Part shown: positions 14,257 through 24,039 of the stretch, piece by piece
Position numbering within the stretch: the stretch's first letter is position 1
Layout of the letters: each line of letters opens with the position of its first letter
Origin: Beijerinckiaceae bacterium
Lineage (GTDB): Bacteria; Pseudomonadota; Alphaproteobacteria; Rhizobiales; Beijerinckiaceae
DNA length: 64,000 bases
Direction of reading: 5' to 3'
Assembly (NCBI GenBank): GCA_024304885.1
Contig: JALJOM010000001.1
Coordinates: forward strand, 62,001-126,000
The notes under the pieces: generated by a model
The model's input: the letters and a program-made list of their open reading frames with translations, nothing else
Databases searched by the model: none
Told to the model about the DNA's origin: nothing
Translations under genes and position numbers: made by a program

Positions 14257-14282
14257 CAAAATGTAGCATCGGCTACATTTTG
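14257..14282 (+). promoter_or_regulatory. Palindromic operator between sitA and mntR (MntR box)
   Basis: Perfect inverted repeat: CAAAATGTAGC (14257-14267), spacer ATCG, GCTACATTTTG (14272-14282). It lies 21 bases before the sitA start and upstream of mntR. DtxR/MntR-family regulators bind palindromes of this kind as dimers, so Mn2+-bound MntR probably represses sitABCD here and perhaps its own gene. Assignment comes from symmetry and position. Confidence 0.8.
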
Positions 14283-14425
14283 CGCAACCGCGCACTGAGC
14301 ACGGGCCGATCGATGCGCGGCCAAACGAGGCGTGCCACAGGTTGGACCCGGCCTGGATGTCTCGTATGGTTCGCGTCAATGCGTCGCGCCTGCCCCGGGC
14401 AGGCAGAGAATCGAGATCGAGGGGG

Positions 14426-14878
14426 ATGACGGAGAGGAAGGCGAGTTTCGCTCGCGCTCCGGTCGAGCTGCCCGACGAGGCAGTCCAAGCGGAGCGTTTC
14501 GAGAAGGCACGCTCGGCCCAAGCCTCGGCCGTGCTTGAAGACTATGTCGAGCTGATCGACGACCTCCTGGCGAGCGGCGGCGAGGCACGGCCGACCGATA
14601 TCGCCCGGCGCCTCGGCGTGTCGCACGCGACCGCGACCAAGAGCATCGGTCGCTTGAAGCGGGAAGGGCTGGCGACGTCCAAGGCCTATCGCGGAGTCTT
14701 TCTCACGCCCGACGGCCATGCCCTCGCGGCGAGGGTCCGGGCGCGCCACCGCCTCGTCGTCGATCTTCTGATCGCCGTCGGCGTGCCGCCCGAATGTGCC
14801 GAGCGCGACGCGGAAGGGCTCGAGCATCACGTGTCGGATGTCGCGCTCGCGGCTTTCGCCCGATACTTGAAGCGGTAG
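14426..14878 (+). CDS. mntR: Manganese-responsive transcriptional regulator MntR (DtxR family)
   Basis: 150 residues. Residues ~37-90 are a winged helix-turn-helix (EDYVELIDDLL, TDIARRLGVSHATATKSIGR). Residues ~105-140 are the dimerisation/metal domain, with His108 and the DAEGLEHHVSD motif supplying Glu and His ligands. There is no SH3-like third domain, as in the short MntR type. The ATG at 14426 gives the usual N-terminus but has a poor ribosome site; ATG at 14366 would add 20 residues and is an alternative. Divergent from sitABCD with the operator between them, so it should sense Mn2+ and control uptake. Confidence 0.93.
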   Translation: MTERKASFARAPVELPDEAVQAERFEKARSAQASAVLEDYVELIDDLLASGGEARPTDIARRLGVSHATATKSIGRLKREGLATSKAYRGVFLTPDGHALAARVRARHRLVVDLLIAVGVPPECAERDAEGLEHHVSDVALAAFARYLKR

Positions 14879-15638
14879 GGTTGTCCATCGAGCGAATCGC
14901 TCGCGTTCCGCGCGAGGCGGGGCCTTTTCTCGCGCCTGCAGCGAGACGTCACCGCCGCCACGGAAATTTTGTGGCTCCGCCGCAACACACGACAGCAACC
15001 TCGTTTCGTCCTCGGTTTGAAGAAGAAAGTTTCTTTTTTAGTTCCGGACGCTTCGCTATTCTTTGCTTCGCCGAGCCTCGGGAGTCGCGATGCCCGAGGT
15101 GTCGAGGGTGACAAACCGTCGCCCACCCCACGCGCCGCGAAAAAAATCTCGCAACTGCAATGCTCGAATGGGCAGGACCAGGGCTGTTCGCCATGGACGG
15201 ACGAAGATTCGCCGCAGCCGCGACCATCGGCGGCGGTGTGACAAAACGCACATTACAATCGTGGAAGACTTTCTATGTCGAGCCCGAGGAAACCTTTCCG
15301 GAGGTCCCCACCGCGACCCCGAGCGGGGAACTGCCCTGCGGCATGTCGGATCGAGAGCTTTGCTCGCGTCCTGTGGTGCGGGCGGCGGGTCGTGCTCGGG
15401 CGTAGCGGAAACGGTTTCGCGGCCGGTTTCGGCGAAACCCGCCGCGACATGATCGAGATCAATGCGACATTCGACATCTCCCCCCTCCCATGTGGGGGAT
15501 GACGGACAAAGCTGCGGCGAAGAAAATCCGAGGCGCGGGCAAACCAATTTCGAGTCTCGAGCGTTATGGCGGCGTACCCCGCTCGGTTGGCCCGGGTGAG
15601 TGGCACGGATCCTCGGCAGAGTGGTGCGGAAGAGCTTC
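14879..15638 (+). other. Long intergenic region without a recognisable gene
   Basis: About 760 bases. Several open frames cross it on both strands but none has a recognisable protein pattern, a good ribosome site or consistent codon use. It holds an inverted repeat GGTTTCGC/GCGAAACC near 15410 and a hairpin CCCTCCCATGTGGGGG near 15485. Degraded coding sequence is possible; nothing can be named. Confidence 0.4.
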
Positions 15639-16493
15639 ATGTCCAAGTCGGCAACGAGACAGATTGCAGCTGCTTTTCTGGTCGGTGCGGCGGTCGCCTG
15701 GCCGGCGGGCGGGATCGGTGCGCTCGAAGGCACAGATACGATCGCGGCTGCAAAGTTGCCGGTCGCGGCATTCGAGGCGCGGAGCGCGGCCGTGCGGGCC
15801 GGGCTCGAGGCCGGGCGCCCGGATGGTCGGGAGACCGAGAGCGCCCTCCCGGCATTCGATGCCTTGAGGCATGCCGCCGATCGCGGTGAGACCTGGGCGC
15901 TTTGGAAGCTCGGCAATGCCTATGCCGCCGGCGAAGGCGTGCCTCACGACGATCTCAAGGCGTTCGAGTATTTTTCCAAGATCGTGACGAGCTACGACGA
16001 GGACAGCCCGAGCCGCCGCGACCGGGCGATCGTGTCGAGCGCTTTCGTCGCGCTCGGGACCTACGGCTTGAGCGGAATCGAGAATTCGAAGGTGCGGCCG
16101 GACCCGGCCTTCGCGCTGCAGATGTTCCGGACCGCTGCGACCAATTTCGGCGACGCCAATGCCCAGTACAGGCTGGCGCGCATGTATCTCGAAGGCGCCG
16201 GGATCGGCAAGGACAGCCGCCAGGCGGCGCGCTGGCTGCGGCTCGCCGCCGACAAGGGCCACTTCCAAGCGCAGGCCCAGCTCGGCCAGATGCTCTTCTC
16301 GGGTCAGGAGAGCGTCAAGCCGCATCGGGCGCTCGGCCTCATGTGGCTGACCTTGGCGCGCGAGGCGGCGATCGATTCCAAGAAGGACCAATGGGTCATC
16401 GACCTCTACGACAAGGCCATGGCTTCCGCGAACGACGAGGATCGTCAGGTGGCGCTCGCCTATCTCGAGGACCATCTGAAGCGGCGGAACTGA
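15639..16493 (+). CDS. exoR: ExoR-like periplasmic Sel1-repeat regulator
   Basis: 284 residues from the ATG at 15639, preceded by GGAAGAG. An N-terminal signal peptide (QIAAAFLVGAAVAWPAGGIGA) is followed by Sel1-like helical repeats: AADRGETWALWKLGNAYAAG, DANAQYRLARMYLEGAGIGK, AADKGHFQAQAQLGQMLF. The layout, the VRPDPAFALQMF segment and the closing DEDRQVALAYLEDHLK resemble rhizobial ExoR. ExoR is a periplasmic inhibitor of the ExoS/ChvI two-component system, controlling exopolysaccharide, motility and acid response. ExoS/ChvI are not in this window, so the regulatory role is inferred from family. Confidence 0.78.
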   Translation: MSKSATRQIAAAFLVGAAVAWPAGGIGALEGTDTIAAAKLPVAAFEARSAAVRAGLEAGRPDGRETESALPAFDALRHAADRGETWALWKLGNAYAAGEGVPHDDLKAFEYFSKIVTSYDEDSPSRRDRAIVSSAFVALGTYGLSGIENSKVRPDPAFALQMFRTAATNFGDANAQYRLARMYLEGAGIGKDSRQAARWLRLAADKGHFQAQAQLGQMLFSGQESVKPHRALGLMWLTLAREAAIDSKKDQWVIDLYDKAMASANDEDRQVALAYLEDHLKRRN

Positions 16494-16529
16494 TCGCGGC
16501 GACTGCCGCCCGGCAGCGGACCCCAGCCG

Positions 16530-16961
16530 ATGCTCCTCGGATATCTCGCTCTCGTCACGGCGGCGCTCTTCACGGGCGCCGCTTTCTACATCAACTTCGC
16601 CGAGCAGCCGGCGCGCCTGCGGCTCGATGACCGCGCGCTGCTCGCCGAATGGAAGCCCGCCTACAAGCGCGGCTTCGCGATGCAGGCCTCGCTCGCGGTG
16701 ATCGGCTTCCTCATGGGCATTCTGGCGGCCTTCCAGCACGGGGATTGGCGTTGGGCGGTCGGCGCGGTTCTGCTCGTGGCGAATTGGCCCTATACGCTCG
16801 TCGCGATCATGCCGACCAACAACCTGCTGATGCGCACCGCCACCGAAGACGCCGGGCCGACGAGCCGCGCCTTGATCGAGAAATGGGGCGGGCTCCACGC
16901 AGTTCGAACCGCGCTCGGCGCCTTGGCGACATTCGCCTTCCTGTGGGTGGCGACCACGTGA
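16530..16961 (+). CDS. DUF1772 family membrane protein
   Basis: 143 residues with four hydrophobic segments ([70 protein letters not shown]). The [21 protein letters not shown] and PTNNLLM segments are typical of DUF1772, a family that includes fungal anthrone oxygenases but whose bacterial members have no assigned role. It overlaps the next gene by four bases (GTGA). Confidence 0.85.
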   Translation: MLLGYLALVTAALFTGAAFYINFAEQPARLRLDDRALLAEWKPAYKRGFAMQASLAVIGFLMGILAAFQHGDWRWAVGAVLLVANWPYTLVAIMPTNNLLMRTATEDAGPTSRALIEKWGGLHAVRTALGALATFAFLWVATT

Positions 16962-17488
16962 GCCTGCCGAAGGCCTTGCCGCAGGCGGGCCCTGTGGCCG
17001 AGACTTTTCGGATCTCCGCGATCGCGACCGATCGAAGCGCCGACTGCGCGCGCGTCCACGCGGCGAGCTTCGATGCCGCCTGGGACGCGGCGGATTTCGA
17101 GCGGTTCCTGAATGCCGCCGGGACCCTCGCGCATGGCGTGGTCGATGGCACGGACGATCACCTCGTCGCGATCGTCCTCTCCAGATTGGCCGTCGACGAG
17201 GCCGAGGTCCTGACGCTCGCCGTGGCGCCCGCGCATCGCCGGCGCGGGCTCGGGCATCGGCTCCTCGCGGCCCATCTCGCTGGCCTTGCCGAGGCCGGTG
17301 CGGGATGCCTCTTCTTGGAGGTCGATGCGGGGAATGCCCCTGCTCGGGCGCTCTATGCCAGCTTCGGCTTCGCCGTGGTGGGGGAGAGACAGGGCTATTA
17401 TCGCTCCGCACGCCAGAGCCCCGCGGCCGCCCTCGTCTTGCGCCGCGACCTCGCGCGAGACGGGCGGTTCCGGATCCATCGCAAGTAA
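16958..17488 (+). CDS. rimI: GNAT-family N-acetyltransferase, RimI-like
   Basis: 176 residues from a GTG at 16958 that overlaps the previous stop. The acetyl-CoA pyrophosphate loop is clear in [19 protein letters not shown], and [20 protein letters not shown] followed by GERQGYYR is the C-terminal half expected for RimI-type ribosomal-protein-alanine acetyltransferases. Its place before miaB also fits: in many alphaproteobacteria rimI, fur and miaB lie together, though no fur is present here. The exact substrate (S18 or another protein N-terminus) is inferred. Confidence 0.78.
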   Translation: MSLPKALPQAGPVAETFRISAIATDRSADCARVHAASFDAAWDAADFERFLNAAGTLAHGVVDGTDDHLVAIVLSRLAVDEAEVLTLAVAPAHRRRGLGHRLLAAHLAGLAEAGAGCLFLEVDAGNAPARALYASFGFAVVGERQGYYRSARQSPAAALVLRRDLARDGRFRIHRK

Positions 17489-17744
17489 TGCGCGGGCCAG
17501 GGTGCGCTTTCGGCCGCCCTTGCAAAATTCGTCACGAAAAAATGCGAAGGTCCCGCTCGATGCCGCCCGGACGACGGCGCGCCCGACATGCCGGTTTTAT
17601 AGGACGCGGGAACCCACTATATTCGAGCGGAAGGGAAGTTGCGCGGTTCCTGCATCCTCGCGTCTCGGCTCGACCAAAGGCCGCGACGGCGCGACGGCTT
17701 CCGGGCTTCAGGACACGAGGCGACCCTCGTAGACGAAGGAGACC

Positions 17745-19169
17745 ATGTCGGGTTTCGACCAAACGCACGACGAGACCTGCCTCGGATCCGAGGCAGGGCG
17801 AAAGCGCCGGGTCCACGTGCACTCCTACGGCTGCCAGATGAATGCCTATGATTCGCAGCGCATGGCGGATCTTTTGGTGCCGGAAGGCTATTCCGAATGC
17901 ACCGACGCCCAGGACGCGGATCTCGTGATCCTGAACACCTGCCATATCCGCGAACATGCCGCCGAGAAGGTGTTCTCCGAGCTCGGCCGCCTGCGTGCTT
18001 TGAAGGAGCGGCGTGCGGCGACCGGGGCCGATCTCACGATCGTCGTCGCGGGCTGCGTGGCCCAGGCCGAGGGCGAGGAAATCTTCCGTCGCCAGAAGGC
18101 CGTGGACGTGATCATCGGCCCGCAGGCCTATCATCGGCTGCCCGAGCTGCTTCGGAAGGCAGGGTCGGGACACAGGGCCGCGGATACCGAGTTCCCCGAG
18201 GAGGACAAGTTCGATCATCTGGTCGCGCCCAGACCGGCGCGCATCCGCGCCCGCGGGGTCGGCGCCTTCGTCACGGTCCAGGAGGGGTGCGACAAGTTCT
18301 GCAGCTTCTGCGTGGTGCCCTACACCCGGGGCGCCGAAGTCTCGCGGCCCGTCGCGGCCATCGTCGCGGAGGTGGAGCGGCTCGCCTGCGCCGGCGTGCG
18401 CGAGGTGACGCTCCTCGGCCAGAACGTGAATGCATACCATGGCACCGCGGAAAGAGGCGGCACCGCCTCGCTCGCAGCCCTCTGCGCGCGCCTCGCGAAG
18501 GTGGAAGGGATCGTGCGCATCCGCTACACGACCAGCCATCCGAACGACATGACGGCCGATCTCGTCGCGGCACACCGCGACCAGCCCGCGCTGATGCCCT
18601 ACTTGCACCTTCCGGTGCAATCGGGCTCGGACGGGGTGCTCGCCGCGATGAACCGCAAGCACCGCCGCGCCGACTATCTCGATCTCGTCGCCGACATCCG
18701 CCGCGCGCGGAATGATATCGCCCTCTCGTCGGATTTCATCGTCGGGTTTCCGGGCGAGACCGAGGAGGATTTCACCGATACGCTCGATCTCGTCGAGACG
18801 ATCGGCTTCGCGAGCTCCTTCTCGTTCAAATATTCGCCGCGTCCCGGAACACCAGGCGCCGAGCTGCCCCACCAGGTCGCCGACGACGTGAAGGCTGTGC
18901 GGCTCGCGCGGCTCCAGGCGTGCCTCGAGCGGCAGCGCCAGGCCTTCAATCATGCGACGGTGGGACGGACCCTCGACGTCTTGTTCGAGAAGAAAGGCCG
19001 CCACGACGGCCAGATCGCCGGCAAGTCGCCCTATCTTCAAGCCGTGCAGGTCGACGCCGGGCAGGAGCTCATCGGCGAGGTCCGGCCGGTCGAGATCGTC
19101 GCGGCCGGGCCGAACTCGCTGTTCGGGCGGCTCGCCCGCGGCGCTGGCGGAGGAGCGCCACCTCGTTGA
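17745..19169 (+). CDS. miaB: tRNA-2-methylthio-N6-dimethylallyladenosine synthase
   Basis: 474 residues, radical-SAM methylthiotransferase modifying A37 of tRNAs. The UPF0004 domain shows Cys30 (SYGCQMN), Cys66 (NTCHIRE) and Cys104 (AGCVAQ), which bind the auxiliary 4Fe-4S cluster. The radical-SAM cluster is Cys182-Cys186-Cys189 in [22 protein letters not shown] domain closes the protein ([20 protein letters not shown]). It begins a run of coupled genes miaB-phoH-ybeY-corC that is conserved in alphaproteobacteria. Confidence 0.97.
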   Translation: MSGFDQTHDETCLGSEAGRKRRVHVHSYGCQMNAYDSQRMADLLVPEGYSECTDAQDADLVILNTCHIREHAAEKVFSELGRLRALKERRAATGADLTIVVAGCVAQAEGEEIFRRQKAVDVIIGPQAYHRLPELLRKAGSGHRAADTEFPEEDKFDHLVAPRPARIRARGVGAFVTVQEGCDKFCSFCVVPYTRGAEVSRPVAAIVAEVERLACAGVREVTLLGQNVNAYHGTAERGGTASLAALCARLAKVEGIVRIRYTTSHPNDMTADLVAAHRDQPALMPYLHLPVQSGSDGVLAAMNRKHRRADYLDLVADIRRARNDIALSSDFIVGFPGETEEDFTDTLDLVETIGFASSFSFKYSPRPGTPGAELPHQVADDVKAVRLARLQACLERQRQAFNHATVGRTLDVLFEKKGRHDGQIAGKSPYLQAVQVDAGQELIGEVRPVEIVAAGPNSLFGRLARGAGGGAPPR

Positions 19170-20224
19170 AACCATTGGATCGTCCGAGCCAGCTCCAGCG
19201 CGGCGAGGCGAAGCGCCCGGCAAGCGACGTCGAGACGGCGGAGATCAATCTCGCCTTCGAGGACAATCGCGACGCCTCGGTCGTGTTCGGGCAATATGAT
19301 CAGAACCTCGCCAGGCTGGAGCGAAGGCTCGGCGTGATCGCCAATGCGAACGGCAATCTCGTCACGATCAAGGGCCCGCCCGAGGCCTGCGAGCAGGCCC
19401 GCCATGCGCTGGAGACCCTTCATGCGCGGGCGAAGCTCGGTCATCCGGTGACGCTCGGCGATGTCGACGGAGCGATCCAGGAAGGCGCGCTGCAAGGTTC
19501 GCTGTTTCCCAAGGAGCCCGAGGTCGGGCGCGTCGTGTTCGAGCAGATCGGGACGCGCCGGCGCGGTGCCGTGCGTGCCCGCAACGCCGCGCAGGATCAC
19601 TACCTGCGCACCCTGAAGCGCCACGAGCTCGTCTTCGCCGAGGGACCGGCCGGGACCGGCAAGACCTGGCTCGCGGTCGGCTATGCGGTGCTCCTGCTCG
19701 AGCAGGGCGCGGTCGAGCGGCTGATCCTGTCGCGGCCCGCCGTCGAGGCCGGCGAGCGGCTCGGCTTCCTGCCGGGGGACATGCGCGACAAGGTCGATCC
19801 CTACCTGCGTCCGATCTATGATGCGCTCGCCGACTTCATGGATTCGCGGATGCTCGAGCGCGGCATGCAGACCGGCATGATCGAGGTCGCGCCGCTCGCC
19901 TTCATGCGCGGGCGGACCTTGAGCCATGCCTGCGTGCTGCTCGACGAGGCCCAGAATGCGACCTCGATGCAGATGAAGATGTTCCTGACCCGGCTCGGGG
20001 AAGGCTCCCGCATGATCGTGACGGGAGACCCGTCGCAGAGCGATCTCCCTGCGGGCCACAAGTCCGGCCTCTCCGAGGCGATCGAGCTTCTCTCGGGGCT
20101 CGAAGGCATCGGTCATGTCGTGTTCACCGACGCGGATGTCGTCCGCCACGATCTCGTGCGCCGCATCGTCGGCGCTTACGAGGATGCGGCGCGGCGGCCT
20201 TGCACCGAGAGGCTACGGATATGA
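19166..20224 (+). CDS. phoH: PhoH family ATPase
   Basis: 352 residues from a TTG at 19166 that overlaps the miaB stop (TTGA). GGAGGAG lies about 10 bases upstream, which decides the start. Residues 1-~110 contain a KH-like nucleic-acid-binding region ([20 protein letters not shown]). The ATPase core follows, with Walker [36 protein letters not shown] and Walker [21 protein letters not shown]. PhoH/YbeZ proteins act with YbeY in RNA and ribosome metabolism, and ybeY is the next gene, overlapping by four bases. Confidence 0.95.
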   Translation: MKPLDRPSQLQRGEAKRPASDVETAEINLAFEDNRDASVVFGQYDQNLARLERRLGVIANANGNLVTIKGPPEACEQARHALETLHARAKLGHPVTLGDVDGAIQEGALQGSLFPKEPEVGRVVFEQIGTRRRGAVRARNAAQDHYLRTLKRHELVFAEGPAGTGKTWLAVGYAVLLLEQGAVERLILSRPAVEAGERLGFLPGDMRDKVDPYLRPIYDALADFMDSRMLERGMQTGMIEVAPLAFMRGRTLSHACVLLDEAQNATSMQMKMFLTRLGEGSRMIVTGDPSQSDLPAGHKSGLSEAIELLSGLEGIGHVVFTDADVVRHDLVRRIVGAYEDAARRPCTERLRI

Positions 20225-20709
20225 GCGTCGTGATCGACATCGCGACCGAGGCGGAAGGCTGGAGCGGTCTCGACGCGCCCGAAGTGCTGGCTGAGGCCGT
20301 GATCCGGGCCGCCGTCGAGGCGGCGGCGCTCGGGCTCGCGGAGGGCGCCGAGGTCAGCATCGTGCTCTGCGACGACTCGTTCATCGCCGCGCTCAACAAG
20401 CGGTGGCGCGGCATCGACAAGCCGACCAACGTGCTCGCCTTTCCTTCCGGAGCCGATCCGGCGACCGCGCCGGTTCTCGGCGACATCGTGATCGCCTTCG
20501 AGACCGCCGCGCGGGAAGCGGCGGTGGCGGAGATTGCGCTGCACGATCATGTCGCGCATCTCTTGGCGCATGGCTTCCTGCACCTCGTCGGCTATGATCA
20601 TGTCGAGGAGGCCCAGGCGGAAGCAATGGAAGCGATCGAAGTTCGGATCCTCGCGATGCTCGGGATCGCGAACCCTTATGGAGGCGGGCTGGTCCTGGCC
20701 GCCGGCTGA
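20221..20709 (+). CDS. ybeY: Endoribonuclease YbeY (16S rRNA maturation)
   Basis: 162 residues from the ATG at 20221, overlapping the phoH stop. The zinc site HGFLHLVGYDH (His117, His121, His127) is intact, as are NKRWRGIDKPTNVLAFP and LGDIVIAFET, the other family blocks. YbeY is a single-strand endoribonuclease needed for 16S rRNA 3' processing and ribosome quality control. The conserved order phoH-ybeY-corC is kept. Confidence 0.96.
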   Translation: MSVVIDIATEAEGWSGLDAPEVLAEAVIRAAVEAAALGLAEGAEVSIVLCDDSFIAALNKRWRGIDKPTNVLAFPSGADPATAPVLGDIVIAFETAAREAAVAEIALHDHVAHLLAHGFLHLVGYDHVEEAQAEAMEAIEVRILAMLGIANPYGGGLVLAAG

Positions 20710-20711
20710 CG

Positions 20712-21740
20712 ATGATGAGCGAACGCGACGTGGCCCCAGCCGGGGAAAGCGGCGGCCCGAAGATCTCGAGCGGAAAGACACCGAACCTGATGGATCGGTT
20801 GCGCGCCTTGTTCGGACTCGGTGCCGCTTCGGTCCGCGAGGAGATTCGTGAGGCCTTGTCCGATCCGGCGACGAGCCCGGACTTCTCACCGCAAGAGCGC
20901 ACTATCCTGAAGAATGTCCTCACGTTGCGGGAGATTCGTGTCGAGGACGTCATGGTGCCGCGGGCCGATATCGTCGCCGTGCCGGCCGATACGAGCCTCG
21001 CCGAGGTGCTCTCGGTCTTTCGCACCGCGGGCCATTCCCGCTTGCCCGTCCACGGCGACACGCTCGACGATCCGCGCGGCATGGTCCATATCCGCGATTT
21101 CGTCGCCTATCTCGCGGCACGCGCCGATGCGGCCCGTGCCGCCGAAGGCGGGGTGCCGGCGCCGGAACCCGCCGCCGCACGGAATTTCCTCGGCTTCGCG
21201 GACCTCGACATTCCCTTGTCGGACGCCGACATCCTGAGGCCGGTCCTCTTCGTGCCGCCGACCATGCCGGCGCTCGAGCTCCTCGTGAAGATGCAGGCGA
21301 CGCACACCCATATGGCGCTCGTCATCGACGAGTACGGCGGGACCGACGGGCTCGCCTCGATCGAGGACATCATGGAGACCATCGTCGGCGACATCGAGGA
21401 CGAGCACGATCTCGACGAGAGCCCGCGGATCGAGGCCGCCGCCGAGGGCTTCGTCGTCGATGCGCGCGCCGACCTCGAGGACGTTTCCACGGCGATCGGG
21501 ATCGATCTTACCGCCTTCAGCGACGCCGAGGACGTCGATACGTTGGGGGGGCTCATCACGACGCTCGCCGGTCACGTTCCGGCGCAGGGCGAGATCATCA
21601 CCGATGGCGGGCTCGAGTTCGAGGTGCTCGACGCCGATCCGCGGCGCGTCCGACGGATCATGGTTCGGCTGGCCGGCGTCGGGGCCGGGCAAGGCAGCGC
21701 TTCGCAGGAGCCGCTCGGATCCCAGCCGATCGCCAAGTGA
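20712..21740 (+). CDS. corC: Hemolysin C/CorC-type CBS-domain protein
   Basis: 342 residues starting two bases after ybeY. The middle holds two CBS domains (REIRVEDVMVPRADIVAVPA; DADILRPVLFVPPTMPALEL) with HTHMALVIDEYGGTDGLASI typical of the CorC/HlyC family. The C-terminal CorC_HlyC domain follows (DLEDVSTAIGIDL, TLGGLITTLAGHVP). There are no membrane segments, so it is the cytoplasmic form, linked in other bacteria to magnesium/cobalt efflux. In relatives an lnt gene usually follows; it does not here. Confidence 0.92.
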   Translation: MMSERDVAPAGESGGPKISSGKTPNLMDRLRALFGLGAASVREEIREALSDPATSPDFSPQERTILKNVLTLREIRVEDVMVPRADIVAVPADTSLAEVLSVFRTAGHSRLPVHGDTLDDPRGMVHIRDFVAYLAARADAARAAEGGVPAPEPAAARNFLGFADLDIPLSDADILRPVLFVPPTMPALELLVKMQATHTHMALVIDEYGGTDGLASIEDIMETIVGDIEDEHDLDESPRIEAAAEGFVVDARADLEDVSTAIGIDLTAFSDAEDVDTLGGLITTLAGHVPAQGEIITDGGLEFEVLDADPRRVRRIMVRLAGVGAGQGSASQEPLGSQPIAK

Positions 21741-21806
21741 AGGAAGCCGCCTATCGCCCGCTACTTCACTCGGGGCGAGGGCGTGGCCGGCCCGAGCCGG
21801 ATCGCA

Positions 21807-23123
21807 TCACTCCGGCGGCGTGCCGTTGAGCGCCAGGACCTCGCCGGCGAGATAGAGGCTCCCGGTGATCAGGATCCGTGGCGGGACCCGCCATTCGCGG
21901 ACGGCGAGGAACCGGAGCGCGGACTCGACGCTCTCGCAGGCGGCGGCGCGGATGCCGATTCCATTGGCTTCCTCGGCGATCGCGCGGGCGGGCTTGGCCT
22001 CGTACTCGGCCTTGAGCGGCACCGCGAGAACCTCCTGCGCCAATCCCTTGAAGGCCGCGAGAAAGGCGCTCGTGTCCTTCGTCGTCAAGGCGCCGCAGAC
22101 GACGACGAGCGGCCTTTGCATCTTGTCCTCGAAATCGGCCATGGCTTGCGCGAGCACGCGCCCTGCATCGGCATTATGCCCGCCGTCGAGCCAGATTTCG
22201 GATCCCTCGGGCGCGAGTGCGGGCACCTTGCCCTTGGCGAGATTCTGCAAGCGTGCCGGCCAGTCGGCGAAGGCGAGGCCCTGCTCGAAAGCCTTGGCCT
22301 CGAGCCCGGGCTCGACGCTGCGGAGCACCGCGACGGCCGTGGCCGCGTTCTCTTGCTGATGGCGTCCGGGGAGCCTCGGCAGCGGGAGGTCGAGAAGACC
22401 TTTCGCGTCCTCGAACAGGAGCCGGCCGTGCTCCTCCCGGCTGAAATAGTCCCGCCCCGCGACCGTCGCGCATGCCGTCTTCAGCGCGCATTCCCGCTCG
22501 ATCACCTCGAGCGCGGCCTCTTGCTGCGGGCCGGTGATCACCGGAACCCCGGCCTTCACGATCCCGGCCTTCTCGAAAGCGATCCTGTCGATCGTCTTGC
22601 CGAGGAACTCGGGGTGATCGATCGAGATCGGCGTGATCACGCAAGCCCTCGGCTCGGCCACGACATTGGTGGCGTCGTATCGTCCGCCGAGACCGACCTC
22701 GAGCAAGGTGTAGTCGGCAGGATGCTCGCTGAAGAGCTTGAAGGCGGTCGCCGTGGTGAACTCGAAGAAGGTGATCGGATTGTCGCCGTTGAGCTTCTTC
22801 GCGGTGCTCAGCGCCGCGAGAAGCTCGGCGTCGTCCACGAGCCGGCCGCCGCCTTTCGCTCCGAGCCTGATGCGCTCGTGAAACCGCACGAGATGCGGCG
22901 AGGTATAGACGTGAACCGACTTGCCGGCAGCCTCGAGAATCGCTCGCAGGAAGGCGATGGTCGAGCCCTTGCCGTTCGTTCCCGCCACGTGGATCACCGG
23001 CGGCAGCTTGGTTTCGGGCGCCCCCAAGGCGGCGAGAAGCCGCTCCATCCTGCCGAGGGACAGCTCGATGGTTCTCGTATGCAAGGTGTAGAGATGCGCG
23101 AGAAGCGCGTCGAGCTTTTCCAT
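21807..23123 (-). CDS. folC: Bifunctional folylpolyglutamate/dihydrofolate synthase
   Basis: 438 residues from the ATG at 23123 (MEKLDALLAHLYTLH), where family similarity begins; no clear ribosome site. The Mur-ligase-like P-loop HVAGTNGKGSTIAFLRAIL, YTSPHLVRFHERI, EVGLGGRYDATNVV and ISIDHPEFLG are diagnostic, as is the C-terminal LDGGHNADAGR. It adds glutamates to folates (and joins glutamate to dihydropteroate) in the cytoplasm. It is the third gene of trpA-accD-folC on this strand, a common alphaproteobacterial order. Confidence 0.95.
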   Translation of the reverse strand: MEKLDALLAHLYTLHTRTIELSLGRMERLLAALGAPETKLPPVIHVAGTNGKGSTIAFLRAILEAAGKSVHVYTSPHLVRFHERIRLGAKGGGRLVDDAELLAALSTAKKLNGDNPITFFEFTTATAFKLFSEHPADYTLLEVGLGGRYDATNVVAEPRACVITPISIDHPEFLGKTIDRIAFEKAGIVKAGVPVITGPQQEAALEVIERECALKTACATVAGRDYFSREEHGRLLFEDAKGLLDLPLPRLPGRHQQENAATAVAVLRSVEPGLEAKAFEQGLAFADWPARLQNLAKGKVPALAPEGSEIWLDGGHNADAGRVLAQAMADFEDKMQRPLVVVCGALTTKDTSAFLAAFKGLAQEVLAVPLKAEYEAKPARAIAEEANGIGIRAAACESVESALRFLAVREWRVPPRILITGSLYLAGEVLALNGTPPE

Positions 23124-23146
23124 GTTGGCGTGGCTTCGCGCCGGCG

Positions 23147-24016
23147 TCAGGCCGCGACGGCCGTATCGGGCGGGCGCTGCATCAAGAGCGCGCAGAGTCG
23201 CGCCAGCGTGGCCCGCATGTCCTGCCGGCGCACCACCATGTCGATCATGCCGTGCGCCTCGAGATACTCGGCGCGCTGGAACCCTTCCGGCAGCCGCTCG
23301 CGGATGGTCTGCTCGATGACCCGCGCCCCCGCGAAGCCGATGACCGCGCCGGGCTCGGCGATATGCACGTCGCCGAGCATGGCATAGGAGGCCGTCACGC
23401 CGCCGGTCGTCGGGTTGGTCAGCACCACGATATAGGGCAGCTTCGCCTCTCGCAGGCGGCGCACCGCGATGGTGGTGCGCGGCATCTGCATGAGCGAGAA
23501 GATCCCTTCCTGCATCCGCGCGCCACCCGAGGCCGTGAAGATGACGAAAGGCGTGTGCCGCTCGATCGCGGTCGTCATGCCGGTGATGATCGCCTCGCCC
23601 GCCGCCATGCCGAGCGAGCCGCCGAGAAAGTCGAAATCCTGCACGGCGGCGGTGACGTTCAGCCCTTGGAGCTTTCCGAAACCGAGGGTCACCGCGTCCG
23701 GGTTGCCGGTCTTCGTGCGATATTCCTTGATCCGGTCGGTGTAGCGCTTCACGTCGCGAAACTTCAGCGGATCGAAGGGCACCTCGGGAGTCGCGATCTG
23801 CTCCCATGCGGCATCGTCGAAGAGATTGTCGAGCCGACGCTTCGGCGAAAGCCGCATGTGGTAGCCCGAGCCCGGGACGACGAAGAGATTGGCCTCGAGA
23901 TCCTTGTGGAAGACGAGCTCGCCGCTCTCGGGGCACTTGACCCAGAGGTTCTCGGGGGACTCGCGGCGCAAGAGCGAGCGAACCCTGGGCGGAACGACAT
24001 TGGCGATCCAGTTCAT
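23147..24016 (-). CDS. accD: Acetyl-CoA carboxylase carboxyltransferase beta subunit
   Basis: 289 residues from the ATG at 24016. The crotonase-like carboxyltransferase core is clear ([54 protein letters not shown]). The N-terminal zinc-ribbon is degenerate: [20 protein letters not shown] retains one cysteine where the E. coli protein has four, as in many alphaproteobacterial AccD proteins. With AccA it transfers the carboxyl group from biotin to acetyl-CoA to make malonyl-CoA for fatty acids. Lies 23 bases after trpA. Confidence 0.95.
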   Translation of the reverse strand: MNWIANVVPPRVRSLLRRESPENLWVKCPESGELVFHKDLEANLFVVPGSGYHMRLSPKRRLDNLFDDAAWEQIATPEVPFDPLKFRDVKRYTDRIKEYRTKTGNPDAVTLGFGKLQGLNVTAAVQDFDFLGGSLGMAAGEAIITGMTTAIERHTPFVIFTASGGARMQEGIFSLMQMPRTTIAVRRLREAKLPYIVVLTNPTTGGVTASYAMLGDVHIAEPGAVIGFAGARVIEQTIRERLPEGFQRAEYLEAHGMIDMVVRRQDMRATLARLCALLMQRPPDTAVAA

Positions 24017-24039
24017 GGACGTTCCCGTGCAGAGGAAGT

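Noticed and set aside
14433-14440. GAGAGGAAG as a ribosome site for a later MntR start
   Set aside because: It lies after the chosen ATG and no in-frame start follows at a usable distance before the conserved helix-turn-helix.
15056-15916. 286-codon minus-strand frame over the exoR upstream region
   Set aside because: Low-complexity Pro/Arg/Ser sequence with no ribosome site, partly antisense to the real exoR-like gene.
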